64,000 bases of DNA, from assembly GCA_034509495.1 (NCBI GenBank), contig CM067504.1, positions 5,652,442 through 5,716,441 on the forward strand. The letters are read 5' to 3'. Position 1 is the stretch's first letter. Each line of letters starts with the position of its first letter. The notes under the pieces were generated by a model. The model made no database searches. It was not told the origin of the DNA and was given only the letters and a program-made list of their open reading frames with translations. This DNA is from Acestrorhynchus altus (lineage: Eukaryota > Chordata > Actinopteri > Characiformes > Acestrorhynchidae). A program made the translations under genes and the position numbers. Positions 11,388 through 28,019 of the stretch are shown here, piece after piece.

Positions 11388-13190
11388 TTAATACTCATAT
11401 TGATACATTATTCACCTTCATTCCATCATTGGGTTAGGTCCTCCCATTCATCACTGCTCATTTGAGAGCTGCAGTGAGAGTGTTTGGCTTTATTTTTTGT
11501 TGTTGATCTATTGACCCACTATCTAAACCATAAATACTTTCATTAGACAAAAACATTCATTGCTTTTTCTATTACGTGGTTAGAAATATATTCACAATAC
11601 AACAGAATTAATCCTGTCAGGCAATAAATACTCAAGTATCTTGCATGTGCAGTTCGGCCAGCTTTTCACAAATTACATGCACATTTTCAGATCATTAGAA
11701 TCAAAGTCTGGTGATTTTCTGCTGGTCAGTCAAACTGCCACGCTCCATCAAGTCACAGATATGGACCTGTACACTCTACAGTGGTCCTCCTGGTATGTGT
11801 TGGTATCAATGGTGTGTTCTGCTTGGAAATGAAATACAAAGTAAATCTGATTAAAATAGAAAATAAAAAAGTGACTGAAATCCTTATGTCAGGAAGGGGG
11901 CTCATAATGCAATGTTAGACAAGACATTATTCATGTGACTATTTTTCTTACTAATTAAGGGAAGTCATGTTATTTCCAGCAATTCCCATAAATCAGTTTT
12001 ACTAATTTTGGTTAATGTGGCACCCTTCTGAAACAGGAAATAAAATTATAAATGAATGTAACTAGTTTCTGTTACCAAGGACTTCAATGAAAAGTCATCA
12101 CATACTGCACTTGCCCCTTGCCTGACAGGCACTGCCCCCAATCCATAATATGTGGGTAGTGGCTCCTCCTTGTCATCTCCCAGTGGGAGGTATACCAGGC
12201 ACAACCAATTGGAATGAGACCCAGAGGAAAACCCAGGACCCACTGGAGGATCTCCCAACTGGCCTGGGAACATTTAGTGATTTCCCAGAGCTTGTGGGAC
12301 TTCTGGGGAACAGGGAAATCTGGCCTGCCATGCTTGCCCCATTACTGTGACACAGGACCGAGTTCAAATAATTAGATTCATTCTGCATTCATAACACACA
12401 GGCAGTTAAACATTTGCTCAAATGTTTGTTTTGTAATGATCAGCAAGATGCCTCAGTCAGGTGATGTGCTGGCTGCTTTAATAAATCTAGTATGGGCACT
12501 ATGCCCAATTCCTGGCATGGACTAGAAGGGTATAAATCCCTTCAGCTTGATGACTGCTCCATCCCAGTGTTTCCTCAGCCATGATCCTGGAAGAACCCCT
12601 GCCCTGCACATTTTAGAGGCCTTTACAATCGGGTGTGGGGAGCTCAAACCCCCTACATTTCTTGAAAGGGGATGTTAGAAGCAGGAAGTTGTCCCCGAAT
12701 GACAAATTCTCACAGCAATGCTCCCAAATGTAGTAGAAAGCCTTCAGTGTTTACCTCAAACAGGATTAAGTCCATTACTTGATGTTGGAAGAAAATGGAT
12801 GAGAAAGCGCCCCGAGACTTATGCACACAGTAGTTCATTAGGAACAAACCACATTTGCATTTGAAGGATGTAGCACAGCCATCTCGTCCAAAATATACAA
12901 CATATTCCCTAAAACAGGGGGCAAAAATGTTGAATACCTTTGCCAACAGCCTTGACCCCTGAGTAGGAGAGCACTTCCTAGAATCCTGTAAAGTCTCACC
13001 TCCACCCCACAACTTGTTCAGCAGATCATGAACTTCTAAATCCAGGTCAGAGTGATCATGTAGATCTTTAGTCTTACTGTAAGATACATGACCAGGGTTG
13101 CAGTCACACCACTGGCCAGGATAAACATTTTTCACCCAATCATCCTCTGAACTGTTGTCCGGTCAAAGCTACCAAAACCAAACAGCCTAG
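11388..13190. other. intergenic stretch between CCDC17 and NASP 3' ends
   Basis: No supported gene. A fragment at about 12567-12620 resembles the hAT-type MITE seen at 41562 (TTTCCTCAGCCATGATCCTG). The 12710-13135 minus-strand open frame (141 codons) has no recognisable domain, and I do not call it a gene. Confidence 0.4.
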
Positions 13191-13212
13191 ACGCATTGAC
13201 ATATGCAAATAT

Positions 13213-13218
13213 TTTATT
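13213..13218 (-). terminator. nasp: NASP polyadenylation signal
   Basis: AATAAA on the minus strand (TTTATT on plus), about 140 nt past the TGA at 13360-13362. It lies downstream of both possible NASP stop codons, so the transcript should include the 13360-13398 segment. Confidence 0.65.
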
Positions 13219-13359
13219 GAAATTTTACTACAATACAAAAATTGGACAGACACAGAAAAAGGTAAATGGTCTTATTTACAAAATAAAGAGCTGTTCGTGG
13301 GACTTGAGGCAGGCATGCTGTGCTGGTTGGAAGATCAGTGGTCAGCCAGGAGTGTCCAA

Positions 13360-15883
13360 TCATGCGGAGGCTTCCACAGAGGAAGTGGAATTCACAGGCT
13401 GAAAAGGATAAAGAAACAAAAAGGTGCATTAGAACCAGTTCAAGTGAACCCAAACCAAAATAACTGCTGACAGTGGAGAGGACAACTTTAGCACCACCAA
13501 ACGCACTCAGCGACTGCCTTCAAGCCACCAGATAAACCAGCATTATAAAAATAATCCAGAGGCCATCGAATGGGTACCAAGCAAGTCAGATCTGCCATAG
13601 GATGGGTCCATATAAAAAGGGAGTTCGTATGAAAAGGCATGGTGCAAAGAAGCAACAATTGCCTAGTCTGTCCTCAACCAGGCCACCCAGAACCACCTCC
13701 ACTGACCCTACAAGGAGAGACATTAAGCCTATCAACTCGCCTCCTGCTCCATTTTCTCCTGGACTCCATTGCTGTTGTTGGCAGAGTCGCCGCTGCCATT
13801 AACTGTGGTCTCCTGTTTGACCTTTTTAGCATCACTGTCCTTTTTTGGGCTCTCGTCTTCTGGTTTCCTCTGTGCAGGAATACAAAGCAGGATAGAACAA
13901 ACTTTATTTCTTTCCCTCTTATCTCCACACCTCAGCTCCTCATCTAAGCTACAGCACAAGCGCAGAAAGCCACACCTACTCATAGCAAAAATCACATTTA
14001 AAATCGAGAGTCACCCGTCAACCACCATGCTTCACATTATACCTGCCAGCTACAAAACAATCCAGCATGCATGCCTCACATGAAAATAAGGGGCAATAGA
14101 GTTCAGTTTCACGTACTACGATGCCAAGAGCACAGAATTTATTCATTCATTTAACCTTTAACCAGGCAGGCCATCAAGAACAAATTCTTATTTACAAAAG
14201 GCAGCCTGGTAAGCACCAAATGACATTTTTTAAAAGAGGTAAAGACAGCAAGTTGTGAATGATCCAAAATTGTTAACCACTGACCTTCTTACGAACTAGA
14301 TGAGAGATATCAGATGCAGTTGCTGAAGATCCACCTTCAGCTGGCTTAACAGCAATCTGAAACATAATTAGGTTTCATTTGACCAATATTGTTCAATTAA
14401 AGCAGGTTCATTCTTGAAGAGGGCTTTTGTCACAGAAGCTTGACAAGTCAAAGTACAACTCAAACCAAATTAGACATGCTATGGTTTGTTTGGAACACTG
14501 CAGGTGACAGCCCACATAAAGTTGTGGCCGTGACTTGGTTAGGGTTGCCGTTTTTCAGCAAGCTGAACAAAGGAAACTGGCAAAGGACATTCAAAACAGA
14601 ACATCCCTCCTGAAGATCTGTAGATGGCAACCCTACATGGGAACAGCTTTATGTTCCCAAGCATTAGTTATTCCCAGACTCATTTATGCCAGGGGTCACC
14701 TGCAGGGCTCTGTAGGAACACTTGATACACTAGCACTCTTTGGACAAGATTAAGAATTAAATTAAAGCAATCAATTTGTAACAGAGTTACACCCCCAAAC
14801 CTGGCTGGCTGTGGATGAAGATGGGCCACCGTTTTCAGCTGGGAATGCAGAGGACGTAGATGCTCCTCCCTGAAATAGACAGAACATTTTGTTCCAGCTT
14901 CTCCAGCACTCCTCCATTAAATACAATTTCACAGTCATTTTAAACTCACCATTGTCTGATGAATGGCTTCTGATGCTGCAGCTGCGGTCCTCTGGCTTTC
15001 CTTTGCATCTTCCACCTTCTCTGTAATCTCTGGCAGCAGTTGCTTCAGTTCTTCCAACTCATTATTTTCTTCTTTTGCTCCCTCAGCCCCTTCAGCCTTG
15101 TCAATCACTTCCTGAAGCATGGCTAAGAACAGCAACAAACAAGTTTACAGGTTGTACAGAGAAGAGTGACCACTCCTTTGATTCACAAGTGTCAACATAC
15201 CCAGGCGGCTTTCGATGACTTTGATTGACTTTGTAAAGTGCTCAATAGCCTGGCTATACTGCGATGTGTAGCTGAACGTTGTTCCGAGCTGGTAATGGGT
15301 CTCTGCCAGCAAACGACTGTGAGGGGGCAAGTGCTTCAGTTGTATATCCAAGCATTCCTTGAAGTCCTCCAGAGCTTGTGTGTAGTTACCTATAAGGAAA
15401 GAAAGGGGAAAGTTTGTGGGGTTAAGAAAATAAACAAGTGAATGTAGACTCCATGAAAGTTGATTAGCTCAGAAGCCAAAACACTGTAGTGGAATCACTC
15501 CTATGGGAACACAAGTAACTGGTGCACTTCACACACTTGGAATTCTGGTCAAACTAAACACAAGACCGTGTCCAAAAACCTCCTTGAGCACTTTATGATC
15601 AAGTCAGATGCTTAACTGTATGATTCAACAGGCCATCAATTTTAGATAAACCTAGCAACTTTTCTTGGTTGCTTATGTATACATTTGTTGATCATTTTAA
15701 CACAACCGCAGAAAAACCAAGCACATCAAATTCCCAAACACAGCTGCCCAAAATTCTAAAATGGAAAAAAATGTCCATTGTGTTAACATACAATATCAAA
15801 ACTCATTTTGTTCAAACTGCTCCCCCAACTTACACACTGAATCAGACCTTCGGTTAATATCTGGGCGAACTTTGCACGCATAC

Positions 15884-15925
<42 letters not shown>

Positions 15926-18547
15926 CAGACTATGGAGCAGCACTGCCATGTGTAAGGTTACACTGTCTTGGAAGACCATTACCCAGTATACTTTTGTTAC
16001 ATGTTTGACTTTTTATTGCAGGTACACAAAATGCACCCTTCCCTTGTTTGAGTCCATTGTAACTAACCACAGTCCTATTTTGGTCTGTTCAGAGTAGCGT
16101 AGACTTGACAGCCAACATACCAGATTCAGCACCAACTTCTCCAAGTTTCAAGAAGATCTGTGCTGCCATTAACTGGTCCTCTTTCCCCTCCTTCCTATAA
16201 AAACATGCAATTTCACTTTTTAAAGCAAGAATTACTCAACAGGATAAAGGTATAAGGTCCAATCATTTTACCTTTTGTAAATAACTTTAGCCACTTCCAG
16301 CATCTCCCACGCCAACTGAAGATTGCCAACCTCCTCCTCTTCACTCTCCTGAATGGAGAAGCTCAATGAATTTATAAAAAAATTAAAATTTGAACTTAAT
16401 GTGAACTTAAATAATTCCAGACCTTCTCTTTTCCCTCTCCTTCCTCATCATCCTCCTCATCATCTTCCTCCTCTTCATCATCTTTAAAAAATAATAATAA
16501 TAAAAATAATTAGTTAGATAAAAACAGATCAGTTCGTTAGTAGCTCACCACTACTAACAGCTTAAAGAGCCCAGAGGAAGCACAGATTCACCACGTAAAA
16601 GAGCGACAACACCCACACAATCTCCCATATAATCCATGTGCTGCCCTTCGTGTTCCAACACCTTTACCTCCGACATCTTCCTCCATAGGCTCAGGAGCAT
16701 CTTCATCCCCTTCAGGCATTTCTGCACTCTTCTCTTTTTCCTGCACATTCTTTTCAGCCCCATTCGTCACGGCCTCATCTTCCTGTTTTGAGGAATCTGC
16801 TCCTTCCTTTACCTTGTCTCGATGTTCCACATCCTTCTCTTCACTTTTGTCAGGGCACTCCGTAGTCTTGTCCCCATCTGCCTTCTCTTCACTTTTAACA
16901 GGATGCTCTGTAGCCTTGTCAACATTTTCAGAAGCCTTTTCGTCAGTTTTGTCATTAGCCTTCTCTTGATTTTCAGCAGCTTTACCTTCACTTTGGACTG
17001 GATCCTCTGTGGGTTCTTCCTTTTTAACAGGAGACTCAGTCTTCTCTTCAGTTTTGACAGAAGACTCATCTTCCTTTCTTGCTTGGATGTCCTCAGGCTC
17101 CTTCACCTCTTGCTCATCTTTCTTTACCTCTTGCTCATCTTTCTTTACTGCCGTTTCACCTTCTGCAGGACCCCTTTTGTCCTCTGACATGGCATCATAA
17201 ACCTGTTCGCGAAGCTCATCTCTTGTTTTCTCTATCGTGGTGGAAAAAAATCATGTTTAAAAAGCACTGGATTCCAGGGCTGAAGAATGTGTTAAATCTA
17301 AAGAAATTTTTGCTATAAAATAAATTTCAGGCCCAGGTTTCAAAAATCACTTCCATATTCATGGAAGTCATGCAGGTAGCTCAAGATCATTTTACACTTT
17401 CCTTTGAAATGTCAATTTAAAGTACTGAACAATTGTCACTCTCATAAATGGCACCTGTATCAAACGTGTAATTTGTTTGGGGTGGAGGGGGTTACACAGG
17501 AGTTGTAAAACCATATCTGCAATGAGCTGGTGTGGCTATAGGTTTTCATTTCAGCCATATGATGCACATGATCATTTGGTTTGAAAACTGGCCTATCGAG
17601 CAAGTGGAAGCAGGTGTTGCTGCAGGTTCTTTAGAATTAATTCCTGCAGCCACACCAGCTTCTTTTGGATACGGTTTGAGACCCTGGATCTAAAATGCGC
17701 CACTGAAGTCACATCAGTATACCAACCATCCAAGTTATCGGCACTCTCGATCCTGGAATCGTCCTGTTTTTCTCCCTCTTCACATGATTCTTCAGGGACT
17801 CCCTCCAAAGCATTCCCCAAGACAGTGTTCTCCATCCTGTAAAAGGCAGACAGTCATTAATACGTTGGTAGCTGTGAAAATGCACAAATCGAGTTCCCCC
17901 TCTTGGACTGCAAATAAAAGACATTACCTGGCAAGCTCCAACAGGGATTTCCCACACAAGAAAAACGCCTCTCCACATTCGTCAGCAGTATCCCCATATT
18001 TCTCAGCTCTAAGGAAAGGGCATGATTCAGTAACACATTCAAGATGCTGCGACATTATGAAATGAATGATTTTCAAATCACAGCACTTACTGATGAGCAC
18101 ACTGGCAGTGAAAGGTTTTAAGCCTAGTGTAGCCAAGTGTCAACTGACTTAATATTTACTCAGCGGTGGTTTACCGTTTCAGCTTTCTCTAGCATGCAGT
18201 AACTCCTAAACAATAAGTTACACCAGAACATGAGCTGAAGTTTCCAATTATTATGTACAAGAGTTCACAACAGTCCACTTGCAAATTTTCATTATGACAT
18301 GCTCAGCAATACTTACAGCATGGCACAGGCCTCCTGGAACACGCTGACTGCGGACACAAAGTCGCCCATTACCAGATGCCTGTTTCCCGTGCCAATGAGC
18401 TTCTTTGCCTCTTCAGCCACATCAACAGAACTGTAAATAAATTGATGTTCAAATTACTGTAGAATACATACCAGGACAGCGAATCCATTCACTTAGTGGA
18501 GATATTCACCTGTCAGCAGCACTGGATGAGCAGGGTTTCTCTTCCAT
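13360..18547 (-). CDS. nasp: NASP, nuclear autoantigenic sperm protein (histone H1/H3 chaperone)
   Basis: Coding exons, 5' to 3' on the minus strand: 18547-18510, 18430-18317, 18008-17928, 17836-17727, 17231-16668, 16481-16423, 16348-16272, 16194-16121, 15389-15201, 15122-14950, 14869-14801, 14356-14285, 13869-13741, 13398-13360. Total 1788 nt (595 aa). NASP binds and shields H3-H4 and linker histones in the nucleus. Residues ~14-80 and ~325-465 form the SHNi-TPR domain (DTADECGEAFFLCGKSLLEL; LLAETHYQLGTTFSYTSQY). The TPR array is split by a long Glu/Lys-rich acidic insert (~115-345). A coiled coil (~440-490) and a basic nuclear-localisation stretch (RKKRKPEDE, ~538) follow. Start: MEEKPCSSSAADS, with a 5' UTR acceptor one base before ATG. 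The last intron is best read as GC-AG; if it is retained, translation stops at 13732-13734 (585 aa). Confidence 0.93.
13732..13743 (-). other. nasp: candidate GC donor / alternative stop of NASP
   Basis: On the minus strand the sequence reads GAG|GCGAGT, a good GC-type donor at 13740-13739, in phase 0 after MEQE. A strong acceptor (CTTTATCCTTTTCAG) at 13399-13400 is also in phase 0 and would add PVNSTSSVEASA and a stop. Read-through instead gives two residues and TGA at 13734-13732. Confidence 0.55.
15887..15924. repeat. (TG)n(TA)n microsatellite in NASP intron
   Basis: About 14 TG units, then five TA units. Confidence 0.95.
16668..17231 (-). other. nasp: NASP acidic-insert exon (symmetric, 564 nt)
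   Basis: This exon encodes residues ~115-302. It is dominated by Glu, Lys and Asp, with degenerate repeats such as VKSEEK, DKSEEK and VKKDEQE. It is flanked by phase-1 introns on both sides and is exactly 188 codons long, so skipping it would leave the frame intact. It corresponds in position to the expanded acidic insert of long (testicular) NASP. Confidence 0.7.
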
Positions 18548-18694
18548 ACTGCAAAATAAGACAGCAAGTTAGTTTTTAAATGCACAAAGACAGGCTTGAA
18601 CATTATGCAAGAGGCTTGGCAGATTCCTGCACATTTTACTGATTTCCCTGCTCAGACCTACTCAACATGGCAATTAACAAGTGCATCAAATAAA

Positions 18695-18897
18695 TGTGTA
18701 AGCACTGAGCACACATGCCCAGAAAAGTGGGCAGCCTTATCCAAAGCACCCAAGGAGCAATTGGGGAGTTAAGCGTTTTGCTCAAGGGCACTTCCGTCAT
18801 GTCCTGCCAGTTCAGGGAATGAACCAGCAACCTTCCAGTCACAACTAGAATTTGCCCAACTACCAGGCCATGGCACTCACCTGTGTTTAGGTAGGGT
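18695..18897 (-). mobile_element. tRNA-derived-type SINE fragment in NASP intron 1
   Basis: Shares blocks with 32110-32355 and 45517-45785: GAGCACACATGCCCAGA, CCAGTTCAGGGAATGAACCAG, CAACCTTCCAGTCAC and ACCAGGCCATGGC. In reverse orientation the head reads like tRNA A and B boxes (GGTTCGAATCC-type). Confidence 0.65.
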
Positions 18898-19359
18898 TTT
18901 TGGCTCAAGGGGCCCAGACCTGGAGGTCTAAAGGTGGTCAAAGCAGGTGAATTCCCCACCACTGACCAGGAGTTCATATTGTTTTCACTTGGTTTATCCA
19001 GCAACACAGGGGTTACACCGTTACCCCCCCTAATGACACTCTAAAGAACTTGTAAAGCTACTTCCAACATCTCCCTGACTTTACCACAATAACCCCCAAG
19101 TGAGACCTGCTGAACAGCCTGAGAGAGTAGAACCTCATGGACCAAACGGGGTGTTTGCTTGGTCAGTCCTGGAGCTCATTTTATATAGTTATTTGACCCT
19201 TTAAACGCTTTAACAAAAGCTCATGTCAGCAGTTCTGGCCCAGTTTCTGTTACACTGGGATTATTAACCTTACCTATTTACAAAACAAACAGTCACGTGA
19301 CCACCCCATTAACTCACGACCTGAACTTCCAGTTTAACAAATCAAATTATTATTATTAA

Positions 19360-19360
<1 letters not shown>

Positions 19361-19415
<55 letters not shown>
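19361..19415. repeat. (AAT)n microsatellite
   Basis: About 18 AAT units in NASP intron 1, close to its 5' end. Confidence 0.96.
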
Positions 19416-19416
<1 letters not shown>

Positions 19417-19439
19417 CAAACGAAAGCAGCCAGAGGATC

Positions 19440-20062
19440 GAAGCGCCTGAGGTGTTCGGTCGCGTTTGAGACAATTTCACAGTTTAGTGTCGCTGAAAAT
19501 CTGCCTGAACGCGCTTTTAATCCGAACAGCGTGTCGGTGCGGGTTAAAGACCGACTTCTCTCCGAGGACGAAGAGCCGAGGGGTTAAAAGGAGCAGCTGT
19601 AGCTGAAAATGGTCTCCGAGTCGCGCTGAGGTAAAAGAAAGTCGCTAGCCGCTGTGGCTAACGTCAAGCATTTTCCCGCCAAAACGGAGCGCGCGCAGAG
19701 AACGAGGGTCCCTAACGAGACATCTGAGCACCCCGAGGGACACTACTCCAGCCTGCGGCTTCGGGGGACTGCTGGCACTCTCCAGACAGTGGGGCTCTCA
19801 GCACCTCCTCCTGCACCTCCTCCTGCACTCACCTCCCTGCGCTCGAGGCAGCCGCCGTCTCTTCTGGCATCGCGACAGCGAGTGGAAAAGCCACGCGAGC
19901 GCTGCTGGGCAAACAGGGGCGCGGACTGGGCTGGACTGGGCTCAGAGGAGAAGATGGCAGATGGAGCAGCTCTGAACTTCACTCCCGCTTTGTTGGCGCC
20001 TTTAAATACGGATACAGCCGCCTCACTTCCGCCGAACTCTCACCCCGAGGCAAAACGCGGGA
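19440..20062 (-). promoter_or_regulatory. nasp: CpG-rich NASP promoter and non-coding first exon
   Basis: The local density of CpG is far above the surrounding DNA. On the minus strand an AG|GTGAGT donor at 19832-19827 pairs in order with the acceptor just before the NASP ATG (18549). This implies a non-coding first exon ending at 19833 and starting upstream, roughly 19950-20000. Open frames on either strand here (157 codons on plus) are typical CpG-island artefacts. Confidence 0.65.
19672..19680. promoter_or_regulatory. E2F-like site
   Basis: TTTCCCGCC matches the E2F consensus TTTSSCGC. It lies just inside the proposed first intron of NASP. An S-phase histone chaperone is a plausible E2F target; binding is inference. 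Confidence 0.45.
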
Positions 20063-20091
20063 GAATGGATTTAAAGGGGACGCACACCAAC

Positions 20092-21012
20092 AACACTGCC
20101 TGTAATAAACACCACCGCCTGCAGTAAACACCACCGTCTACAACAAACACCACCACCACCACCCCTGCAATAAACACAACCGTCTACAACACCACCTGCA
20201 ATAAACACCACAGTCCACAACAACCACCACCACCACATACAATAACCACCACCGCCTGCAATAAACACCACCATCTATAATAAACACCACCACATGCAAT
20301 AAACACCACCATCTATAACAAACACAACTGTCTACAATAAACAGCACCATCTACAATAAACAGCACCATCTACAATAAACCCCACTCCCCTACAATAAAC
20401 ACCACAATCTACATTAAACACCACAATCTACAATAAACATCCACTACCTACAATAAACACCCACTACCTACAATAAACACCACCACCACCACATACAACA
20501 AAAACCACTGTCAACAATAAACACCACTGTCTAAAATAAACACAACCACCTGCAATAAACACCACCACCTACAATAAACACCACCACCACCACCTACAAT
20601 AACCACCACCTGCAATAAACACCACAACCTATAATAAACACCACTGTCTACAATAAACACCACCTGCAATAAACACCACCACCACCTACAATAAACACAA
20701 CTATCTACAATAACACCCACCATCTACAAAAAAACACCACCATCTACAACAAAACACCCACTGCCTACAATAAACACCACCAGCACCTACAGTAAACACC
20801 ACCAGCACCTACAATAAACATCACCATCTACAATAAAATACCCACCATCTAAAGTAAAACACCATCTATAATAAACACCACCATCTACAACTGAACACCA
20901 CATCTACAATAAAGCCCCGTCTTCAATAAGACCCACCGTCTACAATAAAACACCACCATTTACAACAAAACACCCACCATCTAAAATAAACATCAGCACC
21001 TACAAGGAAACA
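20092..21012. repeat. large ACAATAAACACCACCATCT minisatellite upstream of NASP
   Basis: About 0.9 kb of degenerate 17-22-bp units of the type TACAATAAACACCACCATC. It resumes at 21680-21745 after an inserted transposon fragment. It begins within about 100 bp of the CpG-rich NASP promoter. Frames through it give Cys/Val-rich repeats without coding meaning. Confidence 0.93.
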
Positions 21013-21679
21013 AACATGCTTTTGGGCTGTTTTTCTGCAAAGGGGACAGAACAACTGATCTGTGTTAAGGGAAGAATGAACGGGGCCATGTATCGTGAGA
21101 TTTTAAGCCAAAACTTCTTTCCATCTGTGAGAGCATTGAAGATGGAACATGGCTGGGTCTTCTAGCATGACAATGATCCCAAACACACCTCTCAGGCAAC
21201 AAAGGAGTGGCTCTGTAAAAAGCATTCAAGGTCCCTAGAGTGGCCTAACCAGTCTCCAGACCTTAACCCCATAGAAAATTTGTGGAGGGAGTTGAAAGTT
21301 TGTGATATATAGCACAAACCCCATGCTTCACTGCTCTAGAGATCTGCATGGAGGAATGGGCCATAATACCCGCTACATTGTGTGCGAACCTGGTCAAGAC
21401 TTACATGAAATGTTTGACCTCTGTCATTGTGAACAAAAGTTATGTTACAAAGTATTGAGTTGAACTTTTGTTATTGACCAAATACTTATTTTTATATACT
21501 TTGATTTTGTACAAATCAATTCTTTAAAAATCCTACAATGTGATTTCCTGGATTTTTTTTCTTATTTTGTCTCTCATAATTGAAGTGTAACTATGATGAA
21601 AATTACAGACCTCTCTCATCTTGATAAGTAGGAGAACTTGCACAATCAGTGACTGACAATACTTTTCTGCCTCACTGTA
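21013..21679 (+). mobile_element. 5'-truncated Tc1-like transposon inside the minisatellite
   Basis: The plus strand encodes a degraded C-terminal transposase: an HDNDPKHTS-like stretch around 21172, then LEWPNQSPDLNPIENLW around 21235. It has a stop in place of one codon. The right terminus TTTTCTGCCTCACTGTA abuts resumed minisatellite sequence. Confidence 0.85.
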
Positions 21680-21745
21680 CAATAAACACCATCTTCATTA
21701 AACACAACCACCTACAATAAAACCACACCATATACAATACAAACC
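21680..21745. repeat. continuation of the ACAATAAACACC minisatellite
   Basis: Three to four further units of the same repeat on the far side of the Tc1 fragment. The transposon therefore landed in an existing array. Confidence 0.85.
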
Positions 21746-21784
21746 CACAAGTTATCTATTTTTTAACGAATTCCTATCTTGTTA

Positions 21785-22125
21785 ATTTGAAATATGAAGT
21801 CATCATTTTGAGAAGATTCCATTGTTTTGAGATTCTCTCATTATTTTGAGATACTAACTTATTTTGAGATATTATCTCAGTAGTTTGAGATACTAAGTCA
21901 TTATTTAGAGATGTCCCGTTATCTTAAGATACTGTCTCATTATTCTTAGATACAAATTGATTATTTTGCAATACAAAGATTTTCCATTATCTTGAGTATC
22001 TCAAAAAATTGATAAAGTATCTCAAGATAAAAGGGAATTCATCTCTAAATCATTAGTATCTCAGCATAATGCAATATCTCAAAAAATGAGATTTTGAGAT
22101 ATTTTGAGATACTCCTTTGTCTCAC
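21785..22125. repeat. degenerate TTTTGAGATACT tandem repeat
   Basis: Units of about 30 bp built on TCATTATTTTGAGATACTAA. The right half carries the inverse form (AGTATCTCAAAA), so the tract is a large imperfect palindrome. No coding content. Confidence 0.8.
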
Positions 22126-22555
22126 CTGCTTTAGAAACAAATGTGTAATTCTCAAAATAACAACTTAGCATCTCAAATGAACTAGATAGCAATTCATTTA
22201 ATAATGGAAAATAAGTGGTAGATGTTTTTTTAAGTGGCAGGAATGTAACTGAGATCATTTACTTCACATCACTGTCAGACATCATTTTCAAATAAAAACC
22301 ACAAAACAAAAATAAATTAAAGTTTTACACCTGGTGTTATGCTTAAACATCTCCTTCAGCTTTGATGAATGAAAACAGTACAATGCAAGCAAGGTTTTGG
22401 TACTTTTAATCAAATACATTTTTTTAGGTGTGAATAATAATTAGATTTAGGTGCTACATGTTCTTATAAACTGAGCTGGTAGCACAAAACTCATACTGAA
22501 GAGATATTTTCTGTAAATATAAAATTACTGTACTAATAAAGGCATGTTCATCTTT
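22126..22555. other. non-genic spacer
   Basis: AT-rich sequence between the repeat and the AKR1A1 3' end. I see nothing specific in it. Confidence 0.35.
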
Positions 22556-22574
22556 TTCATCACAAGACAGAGAT

Positions 22575-22730
22575 AAAGTAGGATAGTATAGAACTTTATT
22601 GATCCCTTGGGAGGGTTCCCTCAAGGAAATTAAGGGTAAATTTATGACACTGGTTTCGAACCCCTACAAGGGCACGTAACACTTCAGAGGCAAATGCGCT
22701 ACTGAGTGAGGTAACGTGTCACCCTAAAGT
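22575..22730. mobile_element. retroelement 3'-end fragment (ACTTTATTGATCCCTTGGGAG)
   Basis: Shares GAACTTTATTGATCCCTT and GAGGGTTCCCTCA with the copy at 58886-58965. It is preceded by short GGATA-type units, the kind of tail typical of LINE or SINE 3' ends. Family not assigned. Confidence 0.6.
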
Positions 22731-22814
22731 CTTCATCAGTACAAAAATGCTCCAAACATATGTGCTTCTAAATCAAGACAAACGTCACAAATCCTCCAAT
22801 CAGTAAGAAAAACA

Positions 22815-22820
22815 TTTATT
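22815..22820 (-). terminator. akr1a1: AKR1A1 polyadenylation signal
   Basis: AATAAA on the minus strand, about 70 nt after the AKR1A1 stop codon at 22891-22893. Confidence 0.65.
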
Positions 22821-22890
22821 TTGATACGTATACAGAAGTGGGTTGGAACTGTAGTGGGTTGGAAGGCACAGAATCTTGCAACAAAATATG

Positions 22891-28019
<5,129 letters not shown>

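Noticed and set aside
12710..13135. 141-codon minus-strand frame
   Set aside because: No domain, no splice partners and no repeat signature. It lies downstream of the NASP poly(A) signal. Insufficient evidence for a gene.
13732..13734. TGA as the only NASP stop codon
   Set aside because: Kept only as an alternative. The GC-AG spliced form preserves phase and lies upstream of the poly(A) signal, so it is the better model.
19654..20127. 157-codon plus-strand open frame
   Set aside because: It lies in the CpG-rich NASP promoter on the opposite strand, has no domain and runs into the minisatellite. Stop codons are simply rare in GC-rich DNA.
20092..21012. Regular repeats with short variable parts, reminiscent of a CRISPR array
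   Set aside because: The units are degenerate and of varying length with no unique spacers, and the context is a vertebrate genome. It is a minisatellite.
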